NCBI GenBank assembly: GCA_003208835.1
Contig: QCVD01000001.1
Location: forward strand, 62,001 to 126,000
DNA: 64,000 bases
Direction of reading: 5' to 3'
From: Synechococcus sp. AG-683-C23
GTDB taxonomy: Bacteria; Cyanobacteriota; Cyanobacteriia; PCC-6307; Cyanobiaceae
Positions 35,526 through 45,064 of the stretch are shown in pieces. Made by a program: the position numbers and the translations under genes. The first letter of the stretch is position 1. Each line of letters opens with the position of its first letter. The notes under the pieces are model-generated. The model made no database searches. It was not told where the DNA came from and worked only from the letters and a program-made list of their open reading frames with translations.

Positions 35526-36644
35526 TTAAAGCAGTTGAACGAAATGCTGAGCTGATTTAGATAGAGAAAATTTTTTGGTTAACGTATGAGCATAAAAAAG
35601 CCTTTCATGATTCCAAGTCATTGGTGAGCTCTTAAACCTCAAATAAAGATAATTCAAATATAGGCAAATATGGTCAGGAGTAGAGTTTAAAGGGAATACC
35701 TTACCATTGGAAGCAATGATTTCAGATGAATCTCCGACATCTGTGGCAATAGGATAACAACCGCAAATAACAGACTCCGCAACAACATTCGGAAAAGATT
35801 CACCAAAAGAAGAAAGCAACATCGAGACATGTCCTGTTCTCATAACACTCAATGTATCCTTATAAGAGAGAGCAGAATGTAAAACAATAGATTCTACGAT
35901 ATCTAAGTTATTAAGAAATGACATAAGCTGCTGATTAGAAACATCACAGCCTGGGCCTACAAGAATAAGTAGAGACTCAGGGCATTTTTTCTTAAATTGA
36001 GCAAACGATTGCAAAAGAAGCATATGATTTTTTTGAGGATGAAAGCGCGCGCAACAAATAATCGTAAAAGGGTCATCAACAGTTCGTGAATGAAATGGCA
36101 GAGCAGAAATATTAAAACCATTGTGAATCACGGTACACTTATAGGAAGGCAAACCCTTTTCGACAAAAGATCTCTGAGCAGTATAGGAGTTAAAAATCAC
36201 TTTATCCGGAACCCACTTCAGGAGATAGAGACAAAAAATGTAACAAACATATGTCAAGCGCGAATATTCAGAATGGCGAATTGCGATATTTCGTATATTC
36301 CAATAAAGCTTAAAATTTCGAGGATGAAGTAATTTAATCAAACTCGCAAGAAAATCAGAAGTATGGAGCCAAGAAAAGACATAGTCACCATGACTAAGCG
36401 AAATAAGCAAACGAAAAAAAGAGAATATAGAGTCGCAAGAGGTATTGAAAGGATCCACACAAATGACCCTACATGATGTTGGTATAAGATCTTTTCGAGA
36501 AGAAGGCATATTCTTAGTACCCCAAAATAAAATAATAATCTGATTTGATGGTAAAAATGGAATAAGCCTAATCAAAAACGTCTCCGCACCACCGACGCAA
36601 AGATTGGGTATGAAATGAATAATACGCTTTGAGTATGATTTCAT
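35526..36644 (-). CDS. Glycosyltransferase family 4
   Basis: I choose the ATG at 36642-36644, which overlaps the polymerase stop by four bases (ATGA); another ATG three codons upstream is possible. The protein of about 372 residues has IIHFIPNLCVGGAETFLIRL (the GGAE donor/acceptor loop), VIFNSYTAQRSF, VIHNGFN, ICCARFHPQKNHMLLLQSF, ILVGPGC and LLSSFGESFPNVVAESVICG (EX7E-like), the usual GT4 pattern. It should extend the repeat unit in the cytoplasm. Donor sugar unknown. Confidence 0.9.
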   Translation of the reverse strand: MKSYSKRIIHFIPNLCVGGAETFLIRLIPFLPSNQIIILFWGTKNMPSSRKDLIPTSCRVICVDPFNTSCDSIFSFFRLLISLSHGDYVFSWLHTSDFLASLIKLLHPRNFKLYWNIRNIAIRHSEYSRLTYVCYIFCLYLLKWVPDKVIFNSYTAQRSFVEKGLPSYKCTVIHNGFNISALPFHSRTVDDPFTIICCARFHPQKNHMLLLQSFAQFKKKCPESLLILVGPGCDVSNQQLMSFLNNLDIVESIVLHSALSYKDTLSVMRTGHVSMLLSSFGESFPNVVAESVICGCYPIATDVGDSSEIIASNGKVFPLNSTPDHICLYLNYLYLRFKSSPMTWNHERLFYAHTLTKKFSLSKSAQHFVQLL

Positions 36645-37810
36645 AAAAAACATTTATTTAAAGGCTTTACGCGGATCGGGTCAATAAAGATTGCGAAGAC
36701 AATAATTGCCGATATGGGGGCAAATAAACTAAGTTTGGAAAGCAATAAAATTAAAATAGAAGGCAACTTACCTTTACAAAATGGAATAAGAGAAATTGAA
36801 AACACAACTAAACCAACTATTCCAGTAAATAATAAGAAGTAAATAATCATACTGCTATCATTATGAGAAGTGCCAATATCAACATAGCCAGCCATAGGGT
36901 TAAGTATATCAAATCCGAAAAGAGCATGAATAGGATGTGAAAATAAATTATCATAGAGCCAAGTAATAGTGCCAGAACGAAATTCCAAGCCGTGCCCAGT
37001 TTTAGAGCTATCGATAGAAAGCTGGACAGAGAAGAACCTAATAATTAAATAAAATAGACTCGGAATAAACATGAATAGTTGTGTAATTCGCAAGAAGAAG
37101 TGAGAACGTTGATATAATTGTTGCCAAAAATATATAACCAATCCGAAAATAATACCGTAAACTGATAAAGATAAAAAGAGAGCAAATACAGAGATAGTCA
37201 CTATGTTTATGTTAACGTAATCTTGAATACGGCTAGTCATATTTAAGTAGCCAGCAAGAAGCAATGCATAATATGTGGCGAAAGTGCCTGGTTCTTGAAA
37301 GAGACCACATGCTCGTTGCAATGGCAATCCTGCAACATAAGTAAAAAGAGTGGCTTGGGAATCATTGAAAAATGAGATGGGGTCGAATATATGACCTAAA
37401 AAATATATGTCAATTAAATTAAAAAAGAAGAATGCTAAATGAAGATATAATAACAACCTAAAAGCAAGAATAAACTTTTTGGGGCTAGTCTTAAAGAGTA
37501 CGTTCGCAGAAAAGACCAAAAAAGGAAGCAAAAAGAAAGAGAATAATCGGCTATTAGCGAAATCAAAAGTAAAAGAACTAGAAACAATTAAACCACATAG
37601 CAAAGGCATTGCGTATATAGAAAACAACAACCACCAAATCTTAGCGGGGAGTTTTATAAGTGATGACGAGAAAGAAATCGAGTAAATGGCAAAACAAATA
37701 CCAATTAACAAAAAACTGCCAATCAGAGATACTATCGGCAACATAAGATTATAGCTGTAAAAATCTTGCAGGGAAATAAGAAAAAAAGCGATAGTGTATA
37801 TGATAATCAT
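36641..37810 (-). CDS. O-antigen polymerase-like polytopic membrane protein (Wzy candidate)
   Basis: The 389-residue protein has about 10-11 hydrophobic segments and a large extracytoplasmic loop near residues 160-195 and 270-310 (GLPLQRACGLFQEPGTFATY and TSHNDSSMII). FQEPG with preceding R/G residues and a late 'TSHND' recalls the Wzy/O-antigen ligase superfamily, where the loops bind the lipid-linked glycan. No other Wzy candidate is intact in the window, and it stands between two glycosyltransferase genes with 4-base overlaps. Assigned by topology and context; low sequence conservation of this family limits certainty. Confidence 0.7.
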   Translation of the reverse strand: MIIIYTIAFFLISLQDFYSYNLMLPIVSLIGSFLLIGICFAIYSISFSSSLIKLPAKIWWLLFSIYAMPLLCGLIVSSSFTFDFANSRLFSFFLLPFLVFSANVLFKTSPKKFILAFRLLLYLHLAFFFFNLIDIYFLGHIFDPISFFNDSQATLFTYVAGLPLQRACGLFQEPGTFATYYALLLAGYLNMTSRIQDYVNINIVTISVFALFLSLSVYGIIFGLVIYFWQQLYQRSHFFLRITQLFMFIPSLFYLIIRFFSVQLSIDSSKTGHGLEFRSGTITWLYDNLFSHPIHALFGFDILNPMAGYVDIGTSHNDSSMIIYFLLFTGIVGLVVFSISLIPFCKGKLPSILILLLSKLSLFAPISAIIVFAIFIDPIRVKPLNKCFL

Positions 37811-38682
37811 TTAAGCATGGCCATGAAAGATCTATAAAAGATGATCCAAAAATTAGCAACAAGGATTAGAGGAAGGAGTAAAACAAGAAAAAATGTGGTA
37901 AGGATGGGACGCTTAAAGGTATCAATTTGGAAATATATAATTTTGGCGGCAACTCGAAGTAAACGAAAATCAGTAGGAGATGTAATGTTTTTTAGAGTAA
38001 GGTAGAGATACAGTAGAGCTGAAAAGGGAGATGATTGCAAGGCGGCGGAATGATTGTGTGTAAGACCGCCAACAAGGTACTTACGATAAAAAATATAAAG
38101 CGGAATGAATAAATACGTGCAAGAATCCTGATGAGCCAACAAGTGCTTAACATCCTCAGGTAGATACGACTCGTTAAATAAAGGAGGAAAGAAGTATTTA
38201 AGAGACTTGCTAGTCTTGTATACAATCAATTGATCACCTGAAATAATCCTGGAGAGATACGCATCAATCAGAGATGCTGAAAAAGGTTCGATATAGTAAA
38301 GCTTACTGTTGTTGATTTTAATTGGAAAACAATAGCCAATATCAGAAGATGATAGAGGGAGAAGCTCCATTTTTTCTAATGGATTGGCCAAAAGGATATC
38401 TTTATCATTCATTATCAAGAAATAGTCGGTAGTTAATAGTCTTGTTGCGAAGTATACCGATGATGCCTTGCCAGGATCTTGAGAATAAAAGATCCTTGGT
38501 GGATTAGAAGAAAAATAGTATGAAAGTTTTTCAGATTGTTCATCAAAGAAAAGCTGAGATACTGAATTGTAAACGATTATCCAATTGTATTCTGAAGGTA
38601 GGATATGTTGATTTAGGGAGTCCCCTAAAGCAATAAGGAAAGAAGAATCCCTGCGAGTGGGGGTAATAACGGTGATTCTCAT
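37807..38682 (-). CDS. Glycosyltransferase family 2-like, C-terminal membrane segment
   Basis: The 291-residue protein starts RITVITPTRRDSSFLIALGD, a GT2 beginning, followed by NWIIVYNSVS and DYFLIMNDKDILL where the acidic pair stands at the place of DxD. The C-terminal 40 residues (ILTTFFLVLLLPLILVANFW) form one or two membrane segments that would anchor it to the inner membrane. Both ends overlap neighbours by four bases. The weak metal-binding motif leaves open that it is a divergent member. Confidence 0.72.
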   Translation of the reverse strand: MRITVITPTRRDSSFLIALGDSLNQHILPSEYNWIIVYNSVSQLFFDEQSEKLSYYFSSNPPRIFYSQDPGKASSVYFATRLLTTDYFLIMNDKDILLANPLEKMELLPLSSSDIGYCFPIKINNSKLYYIEPFSASLIDAYLSRIISGDQLIVYKTSKSLKYFFPPLFNESYLPEDVKHLLAHQDSCTYLFIPLYIFYRKYLVGGLTHNHSAALQSSPFSALLYLYLTLKNITSPTDFRLLRVAAKIIYFQIDTFKRPILTTFFLVLLLPLILVANFWIIFYRSFMAMLK

Positions 38683-40556
38683 TCAGGTAAATAAGTATGA
38701 TATGTAAACCACGCACTTATAGCGGTAAGTGACCAAATAAATTGGGCATAATCATCATTTTCGATTTGATCAACAAGCGTTATAATATTTGTTCTATTAA
38801 AAAGAACACTAGAAGATGGGGTTTCAAACAAATATTTTTGGACAATAGGAAAAAGCTGATTTCGAATCCAAGCTGGGAGTGGCCCTCCAAATCCTTGCTT
38901 GGGCCTCTTAAAGAGAGCAGGGTCAAGTTGATAATAATCTAGTAGGGGTTTAAAAAGCCTAGCCTTTGAAATTCGGGAATCTGAAAACTCAAGGAGCTCT
39001 TGCGAAATTTCTCTCATATGATTAGAGAGAAATGGAGATCTCGACTCTACACTTGAATGCATAGAGATCAAATCTGATTTGCGAAGCAAGCAATTGGGTA
39101 GATACAATGAGTGGTCGATTGACATCAATTTATAACGAATTGGATGATAACTCTTATACAGTAGTTCTGGATTAAAACGGCAGCTAGGTAGTGAATTCAA
39201 AAAACAATTAAAGGCAAAAGGTCTTAAATAGTTGGATTCATGAATCAGGCTATCAATTGGTTGAGAAAAATAAGAGGCAAGTCGTTTAATACGATAATCT
39301 AACCCTCTTGAACCAGCGTAGATTTTCAAGGGAGTGTACGAGAGGCTCCGGAGAAAAGGGGAAGGGAGGTTAGAGAGAAGATCTAGTAAAACTTTAATGG
39401 GATAGCCCACCAAAGATGATCTTAGGGAAAAAATAGACGGAATTGAATTATAACGGGGATAGCCACAAAAATATTCATCAGCTGCGTCGCCTGTTAGGAG
39501 AACTTTATAACCTAATGAGGATATATGCTTGCATGCTACATGCAGAGGAAATGATGAGGAATCAACAAGAGGGTAAGGGATTTGCTGAAACAAATTCTCA
39601 GCTATATCAGCCAATTGATGGGAAGGGAAGGGAATTAAAGTATGCTTACAAGCAACGTGCTTAGCAATGAGTGAAGCATAAGTGGACTCATCATGTCGAA
39701 AACCTGGAAAGGAGACTGTGAATGCTTCAATTGGTTGAAATGAGTTGGCAGCAGCCGTTACTAGAGAACTATCAAGGCCACCTGAAAGAAGTGTGGCAAC
39801 AGGAGCATCCGAAAGAAGGCGGTCTTGAACACTAAGTTGGAATGCTTCAACTAGTGGAAGATTAAGGATATTTCTCTGAGAAAAGAAGAAGGAGTTGCTG
39901 ATTTCTGAATTTAAGTTCAAGGATAAAACCTGACCCCTCAATACTTCCTTAATAGAGGAATAGAGCGTGTTACCTGTAGAAATATATTTAGTAGAGCACA
40001 GTTCAGTCAAGGATGCGTAGTCAATATCAGGAGCAGACTTAAGCCTTGAAGACTGCAGATGACGTATAGAGGAGGTATCTGATGAAAAGATATATTGACC
40101 ATTTACTTCCGAAAAATACAAAGGTTTAACACCCTTAGAGTCACGACAAGCAATGACCTTGGAAGTAATCTTATCATAATAGACAAAGGAAAAGAACCCT
40201 TCGATATCAGATAAAAGCTCACTAAGTTCCTGACTATAAATAATGGCATAAAGCAGAACTTCGGTATCAGATGTACTTCTAAGCATCTGATCTGGGCAAT
40301 ATTTATTGTAAATAAAATCTGCATTAAAGATCTCACCGTTATAAACTAAAAGATAGTTAGAGCACTGTGACAAAAACGGCTGCTCACCTAAAGATGATAA
40401 GTCTTGAATAGATAAACGAACATGCCCAGCAGAGACTAGGGAATCAAAATAAAAGTTTTTGCCATCTGGTCCACGATTACTTTGAAGATCAAGAGCATTT
40501 GAAAATGTGCTACGGTCAGAGACAAGATCCGAATGCGCTACTAAAAAACCACACAT
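38679..40556 (-). CDS. Asparagine synthase-like amidotransferase (second copy)
   Basis: The 625-residue protein starts MCGFLVAHSD (Cys2 nucleophile), with NRGPDGKNF and VYNGEIFNADF in the glutaminase half and TLLSGGLDSSLV, LTGDAADEYFCGYP and FKRPKQGFGGPLPAW in the synthetase half. It is complete and AsnB-sized but clearly different in sequence from the copy at 21582, so the two are not a recent duplication. In this operon it probably amidates a sugar acid or attaches an amide to a glycan component; the acid is not made by any gene in this operon, which suggests dependence on the dehydrogenase at 20134 or one elsewhere. Confidence 0.88.
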   Translation of the reverse strand: MCGFLVAHSDLVSDRSTFSNALDLQSNRGPDGKNFYFDSLVSAGHVRLSIQDLSSLGEQPFLSQCSNYLLVYNGEIFNADFIYNKYCPDQMLRSTSDTEVLLYAIIYSQELSELLSDIEGFFSFVYYDKITSKVIACRDSKGVKPLYFSEVNGQYIFSSDTSSIRHLQSSRLKSAPDIDYASLTELCSTKYISTGNTLYSSIKEVLRGQVLSLNLNSEISNSFFFSQRNILNLPLVEAFQLSVQDRLLSDAPVATLLSGGLDSSLVTAAANSFQPIEAFTVSFPGFRHDESTYASLIAKHVACKHTLIPFPSHQLADIAENLFQQIPYPLVDSSSFPLHVACKHISSLGYKVLLTGDAADEYFCGYPRYNSIPSIFSLRSSLVGYPIKVLLDLLSNLPSPFLRSLSYTPLKIYAGSRGLDYRIKRLASYFSQPIDSLIHESNYLRPFAFNCFLNSLPSCRFNPELLYKSYHPIRYKLMSIDHSLYLPNCLLRKSDLISMHSSVESRSPFLSNHMREISQELLEFSDSRISKARLFKPLLDYYQLDPALFKRPKQGFGGPLPAWIRNQLFPIVQKYLFETPSSSVLFNRTNIITLVDQIENDDYAQFIWSLTAISAWFTYHTYLPE

Positions 40557-40557
40557 A

Positions 40558-41289
40558 CTAATTAAAGATCAAAGATTTAAAGCAAGATAAATACTTATGA
40601 AAAAACCATGCAAGAGTTTCAATAGCGTTCATAACAGGACGCAAACGATGATTTTTCAGATTAGTATTTAAAACAAATATACGAAAGTAGGCCCAAGGAA
40701 ACCATTTGCCTCTTTGAACTGAGTGGTGAGCATAACCAAGATAATCAGACTTTGTGCAAAGATGAATGTTACTAGCATTTCTATTTGAGAGCAACGTTTC
40801 GAACTGCCAAGGACTAAAATCTCCAGTTAAAAGATGAATTAAGAGTTTTTTATTCCAAACTGTTGCCTGCAGAGAGAAAAAATACTTGTCGGATGGCTGA
40901 ACTAATGTATAAGAATCGGAATATATCCGAGACCCGGAAGGCCTTGGTATTAATCTGACAAAATTGATATCTTTAGAAGCAGATAACATGGAAAATACAG
41001 ATTTCAAGCCTAATGTATTAACAGAGCGGAATATCAAAAAGTCATCGAGAGTCAGCAATATTGATGAGTAGGGAACCATCTCCAAGCCAATGCGAAGCAT
41101 ATTGGACCAAGATTTATCCAGACCCGTTCTTAAAATAGTACAACCGGGCAAGGATGCAGTTGAAAGATTGCAAATTATGTATATATCAAATTGATTTATA
41201 TCAGCATGTCGGCTAAGTTGATGTAAATGGATTGGCCATAGATCTGAATAACGATCAGAAGAGCAAATCACATATGGAATTTTCTTCAT
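40558..41289 (-). CDS. Putative glycosyltransferase-like protein
   Basis: The start is set at the ATG at 41287-41289, overlapping the GT2 stop by four bases (ATGA). The 243-residue protein begins IPYVICSSDRYSDLWPIHLH, has SILLTLDDFLIF (an acidic DD motif after a hydrophobic strand) and SLQATVWNKKLLIHLL...SPWQFETLL, a pattern I associate with an uncharacterised family found in polysaccharide loci and probably GT-A related. It is one base from the AsnB start, in the middle of the operon. Function inferred, not shown. Confidence 0.6.
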   Translation of the reverse strand: MKKIPYVICSSDRYSDLWPIHLHQLSRHADINQFDIYIICNLSTASLPGCTILRTGLDKSWSNMLRIGLEMVPYSSILLTLDDFLIFRSVNTLGLKSVFSMLSASKDINFVRLIPRPSGSRIYSDSYTLVQPSDKYFFSLQATVWNKKLLIHLLTGDFSPWQFETLLSNRNASNIHLCTKSDYLGYAHHSVQRGKWFPWAYFRIFVLNTNLKNHRLRPVMNAIETLAWFFHKYLSCFKSLIFN

Positions 41290-42506
41290 TTTATTTGTTT
41301 GATACAAAACAAAAGATAACTTGAATTTTTTAAAATTATCACAATCTGGGAAAATATTTGTTTAAAATAATATCTTCGAGACAGAGGGGGAGAAAAATGC
41401 TTTGGGATCAAAGAATGAAGGAATTTAGAGGCTCCAAAAACATCAGAAATATATTCACCTGGACAAGCTAGCAATGAAAGTCTGTCTGCGTGATCCATAC
41501 CACGTTTTAAATCTGTATATCGGTATTTTGGCGATCTAGGTCTTACTCCAAGAAAAGAGGATGTGGTGGCTGCAGTGGTCAATATAGATTCAGGTGAATC
41601 GTAGTTAGGGGACTCTTGATATAGTTTTTTTAGATAATTTTTTAAATTAGGTTTGCGGATGGATCCATTCCTCATATTTTGTGCAAATAATAGGTATTCG
41701 CCAAGAAATATTGTGGATACACTTTGAGAATAAATATTTGCTGGTGCCGGATAACTCTTGTAAGCATTATAAGCATCCTTCACTTTTAGCTTGTCAGTGG
41801 GTGTCATGTTAGCTTTACCTTGGATAACACCACTGCTGCGAGAAGATGCGCCATTTACAGTTATAGGATAGCCCAAATATAAAACACTAGAACTATGGTA
41901 AGCAATAGCAATAGATGAATACACATCAGGAATAATTCCACCAAAGAATAGGCCTTTTTTATTATTTTCTTTTGACTTATTAATTACATCAACATGAACA
42001 AAGCTGTTATATATTGTCGGTAAACGAGCGTAGCCGATTACAAAGTTTCGCGCTAGTAAAAGTAGACGTTTAGGACAGAGGGATATTGAAAAAGGACGAC
42101 TTTCCACAGAAAGAGTGTTTTTGCGATTATCCTTAATATGATTAGGCCAACAGTAATTGGCCTTGGTCCACGTTATTGCATCATAATCTAAAAGACTCTC
42201 ATTTAAGTGACTTATAGAAAACGGGATAAATGCATCATCGTCCCCTAATATAGTCACATAGGTTCCACGAACATATTTCAATGCTTCCTCCCAATCTTCT
42301 GAAAACGAAAGATTTGAAGGCCTTTTGAAATATAAAAATCTATTATCATTGAGAGATTTAATATAGTTAGAAAGTTTTAAGTTGCTAGACGCATCTGAAA
42401 CAATAATTTCTATATTCTCGGGCTGACAGATGAGTGATTGCAGCGTTAAATAAATTTCTTCTGATATGTTTTTAATAGGTATTACAATAGAAAATTTTGG
42501 GGTCAT
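41286..42506 (-). CDS. Glycosyltransferase family 2
   Basis: The 406-residue protein opens KFSIVIPIKNISEEIYLTLQ and has IEIIVSDASSNLKLS, RGTYVTILGDDDAFIPF (the DxD metal site) and a long C-terminal extension. The N-terminal 240 residues are a clear GT-A domain. The C-terminal part is not recognised. A 150-base gap separates it from the unknown gene upstream, so the operon 42506-34717 probably begins here; no confident promoter was seen. Confidence 0.87.
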   Translation of the reverse strand: MTPKFSIVIPIKNISEEIYLTLQSLICQPENIEIIVSDASSNLKLSNYIKSLNDNRFLYFKRPSNLSFSEDWEEALKYVRGTYVTILGDDDAFIPFSISHLNESLLDYDAITWTKANYCWPNHIKDNRKNTLSVESRPFSISLCPKRLLLLARNFVIGYARLPTIYNSFVHVDVINKSKENNKKGLFFGGIIPDVYSSIAIAYHSSSVLYLGYPITVNGASSRSSGVIQGKANMTPTDKLKVKDAYNAYKSYPAPANIYSQSVSTIFLGEYLLFAQNMRNGSIRKPNLKNYLKKLYQESPNYDSPESILTTAATTSSFLGVRPRSPKYRYTDLKRGMDHADRLSLLACPGEYISDVFGASKFLHSLIPKHFSPPLSRRYYFKQIFSQIVIILKNSSYLLFCIKQIK

Positions 42507-42656
42507 GTCGTTGAGTGTCTATTTTGAATTTTAGAGTAAACGTAAAAATAAGGAGTTTATCTAAAAAATAAAATACCTGGAAGAAAGAAGAAAAGTGTAC
42601 GGATAATCATTAGTGGTTTGCATTGATTAATGGATTAAGATAAAATCAATCATGAG

Positions 42657-43103
42657 CTATTTGCGAGAGTTCAAAATTATATTGCAAAAATCTTTTGGCG
42701 AGATCAATGGGCAAGTAGAGTCATCTAGGGTAATATAATTAGGGAAAAAATTGCAATTATTTTTTAGCAAATAAACTTTTTTATAATGAAAAGCAGCGCA
42801 TTCAATTGCAGATGACGGCAAGAAGCATGCAAGTATATCTCTACTTGAAATCCATTCAGAAAGAGGGATAGAGGGCTTAGATAATGAAATTTGACAACAA
42901 CGGGGATCAAGAAACGAGTTGATTACCAATGAGAGATAGTCTAAACGACTATTGTTTCCAGGTTTTAATCGCAAAACAATATGGCAGTAACTTGGAACAA
43001 GATTGCCCAGCAATTTTAAATTGTACTTTATACATTGAATTGATTGAACCGGAAAGCAAGAGAACCCGTCAGCATTCATAATAATGCCAATTTCAAATTT
43101 CAT
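42657..43103 (-). CDS. Hypothetical carbohydrate protein, possibly C-terminal half of a split gene
   Basis: The 148-residue product, MKFEIGIIMNADGFSCFPVQ, contains VLRLKPGNNSRLDYLSLVIN and AIECAAFHYKKVYLLKNN, resembling the donor-binding half of a GT-B type surface-carbohydrate protein (alternating strand/helix with a Lys-Pro-Gly turn and an 'S..E....gk.v' helix). It overlaps the next upstream ORF by 11 bases in another frame. The two could be separate genes or a single GT-B protein broken by a frameshift near 43100. No homologue is recognised with certainty. Confidence 0.5.
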   Translation of the reverse strand: MKFEIGIIMNADGFSCFPVQSIQCIKYNLKLLGNLVPSYCHIVLRLKPGNNSRLDYLSLVINSFLDPRCCQISLSKPSIPLSEWISSRDILACFLPSSAIECAAFHYKKVYLLKNNCNFFPNYITLDDSTCPLISPKDFCNIILNSRK

Positions 43104-44178
43104 TTAAAAGAACCTCTTTGCTTTTTAAAAAAGAAATATCTTGACCACACGCATCTGAAATAACAGACGATCGTTTTGTTACCACTTGGAAGTCGAACAT
43201 TTGACAAGGTATCTCGTATGATGGTATATCTGAATGAAGTAATAGATGTATGCGAGAAAATAGAAGACGACCTAATATTAAAGTTGCAGGTGTATGGATT
43301 ATTGGAGCACAAGCAAGAAAGAGGTTGGCATTAGTAAAAGGTGAATATTTACTAGATATTTTTAGCATGCTTTCAATAAGACTTTTCGACAAATACTTGA
43401 TAAATGCAAACCTTTCAGAGTGCAGTTGTTCTGCAAGGTTTGCGTCTCTTGTTGTATTGTAAGCATCTAGAGTAAGATTGCGGATATTTGATTTGTCTTT
43501 TTGAATAAAAATATGTGATTTGGAATCAAAACTATGCAATACATTCTTTTTTACTGAATTAGTGATCAAGGCATATCCATATTGTTTTGTTGACAAGAAT
43601 ATTTTGTCAACTAATTCTTCGTCAGGTAAAAGTGCTTGATGCATGATTGTATAAAGAAAAGACAGGCTATTTTCAGATTTAATGGACAAATTATCAACTA
43701 AATCAATAAGCTTGAATCTAATATTAAGCTGTCGAAGCTTATGGGCGACAAGATAAATCGAAAACAAAGAAAAAAGTGTGTCATTCCTTGCGAAGCAAAG
43801 AACTGGAAAATTGGAACGCATAGAGAGCATATTGTCAATGATGATATCAGCGGCAATAATAGCATTCAATGTGCTATTCACTAATAATGCCTCTATGCAT
43901 TTAGTATATTCAGCAAGATTCGATGAATGATAATCAGGAAAGTTGGTGATGGATGTGATAAATGAATTCTCTAGGCACTCTTTTTTCTTAGTGTTTTGGT
44001 TTATGTTCGGACTTAACTTGTAAATTGAGTTTAGGAAAGGATATCTTTTATGAGCATGGTAATTAATATAAAATCCTCTATGGTAGGGGTATAAAAACGT
44101 TTTGAATGCTTGCAAATGAAACCGGTGATCACTAAAATAAAAATAATCAGAGGCCATTGTCATACTCCTTGCGATCAT
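43093..44178 (-). CDS. Hypothetical protein, possible N-terminal half of a GT-B type protein
   Basis: The 361-residue protein is unrecognised. It alternates hydrophobic strands and helices (LNAIIAADIIIDNMLSMRSN, FKLIDLVDNLSIKSENSLSF), and VDNLSIKSEN with YALITNSVKK recalls the acceptor domain of GT4 enzymes. Its last residues are followed, after an 11-base overlap in a different frame, by the 148-residue ORF that looks like a donor domain. Together they would give about 505 residues. Several in-frame ATGs (44178, 44163, 44157) make the start uncertain. Confidence 0.5.
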   Translation of the reverse strand: MIARSMTMASDYFYFSDHRFHLQAFKTFLYPYHRGFYINYHAHKRYPFLNSIYKLSPNINQNTKKKECLENSFITSITNFPDYHSSNLAEYTKCIEALLVNSTLNAIIAADIIIDNMLSMRSNFPVLCFARNDTLFSLFSIYLVAHKLRQLNIRFKLIDLVDNLSIKSENSLSFLYTIMHQALLPDEELVDKIFLSTKQYGYALITNSVKKNVLHSFDSKSHIFIQKDKSNIRNLTLDAYNTTRDANLAEQLHSERFAFIKYLSKSLIESMLKISSKYSPFTNANLFLACAPIIHTPATLILGRLLFSRIHLLLHSDIPSYEIPCQMFDFQVVTKRSSVISDACGQDISFLKSKEVLLNEI

Positions 44179-44237
44179 ATTTAGAAAAATAAGCTAGTGA
44201 GAGAATAATATTTAATACATGAAAATTTACCAATCCT

Positions 44238-44963
44238 TTAATTAAATTCCCTTCCAAAAACAACAAAATCATTTTCTGGGCAATAGCTTGTCCTCACAAG
44301 TTTATTGATGGATTCAGGAAGATCAATGTAAGATGTTGGCAAATTAGGCTCATCGCTAATTAAATTGAAGTGTCTGGGGAAGAGATGCTGTATAATCCAA
44401 TCTCTCCCGCTTTTAGTTATATCAAGCCAATCAAAAAATGAATTCAAATAAATTTTCTGTTTACTATAATGTTCATGTAACATCAAAGCTGTCTCTCGAT
44501 CTATTCGTTTGTGCCTGATCTCTCGATTAAGATGATCGCGAACTTTTCTGTATCCATGCCGAAGTAAACGGGATACTTCATGTGCTGTGTAATAAACGGA
44601 TGATCCAGCTCTTTCGTAGGGATCAAACGTCGCTGACTCAATTTGGGGTTTAAAACCGTACTTCATAATAGAATGATTCTGAGCATGGGGATCCCATCGC
44701 ATATAGTTACTCAGATAAATGCCTAATACTCTTTTTCTTGATGAAAGTTTATTTGATAGAAATTGATAATAGCCAAGTGTACTAGTATTGAGTTGTGCTC
44801 CATTGCCAATCATTTCATCCATTGTTAGTCCTAACCTATCGTGCTCAATTTGACTCCATTTTGTCATTTGAACACCATCTAAATGTGAAAATTTACCCAC
44901 TTGCTCAATAGCTTGAGATTGCCCCCAAATAATTAGAGGTATATTTTTTTTCATATACAACAT
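44238..44963 (-). pseudogene. N-terminally truncated N-acetyl sugar amidotransferase (WbpG/PseA) remnant
   Basis: The frame encodes the C-terminal 60% of a WbpG-family enzyme: IPLIIWGQ (compare IPLVFWGD at 28707), LGIYLSNYMRWDPHAQNHSI, KYGFKPQIESATFDPYERAG and VRDHLNREIRHKRIDRETAL. The zinc-type Cys site and the PP-loop SGGKDS that bind ATP are absent; upstream the frame continues only as a short degenerate stretch to a TAG near 45040. Without the ATP site it cannot work. With the neuB stump beside it, it shows that this operon once carried a second nonulosonate/acetamidino module. Confidence 0.75.
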
Positions 44964-45064
44964 TAACAGGATAAGAAGCGAGCAGGGAGAGTGCGGGATA
45001 TAATATATGCCTATGTTTACGAAATGCTGTCTTAACTAATTCTTTGTACTGAAAAATATTTGGA

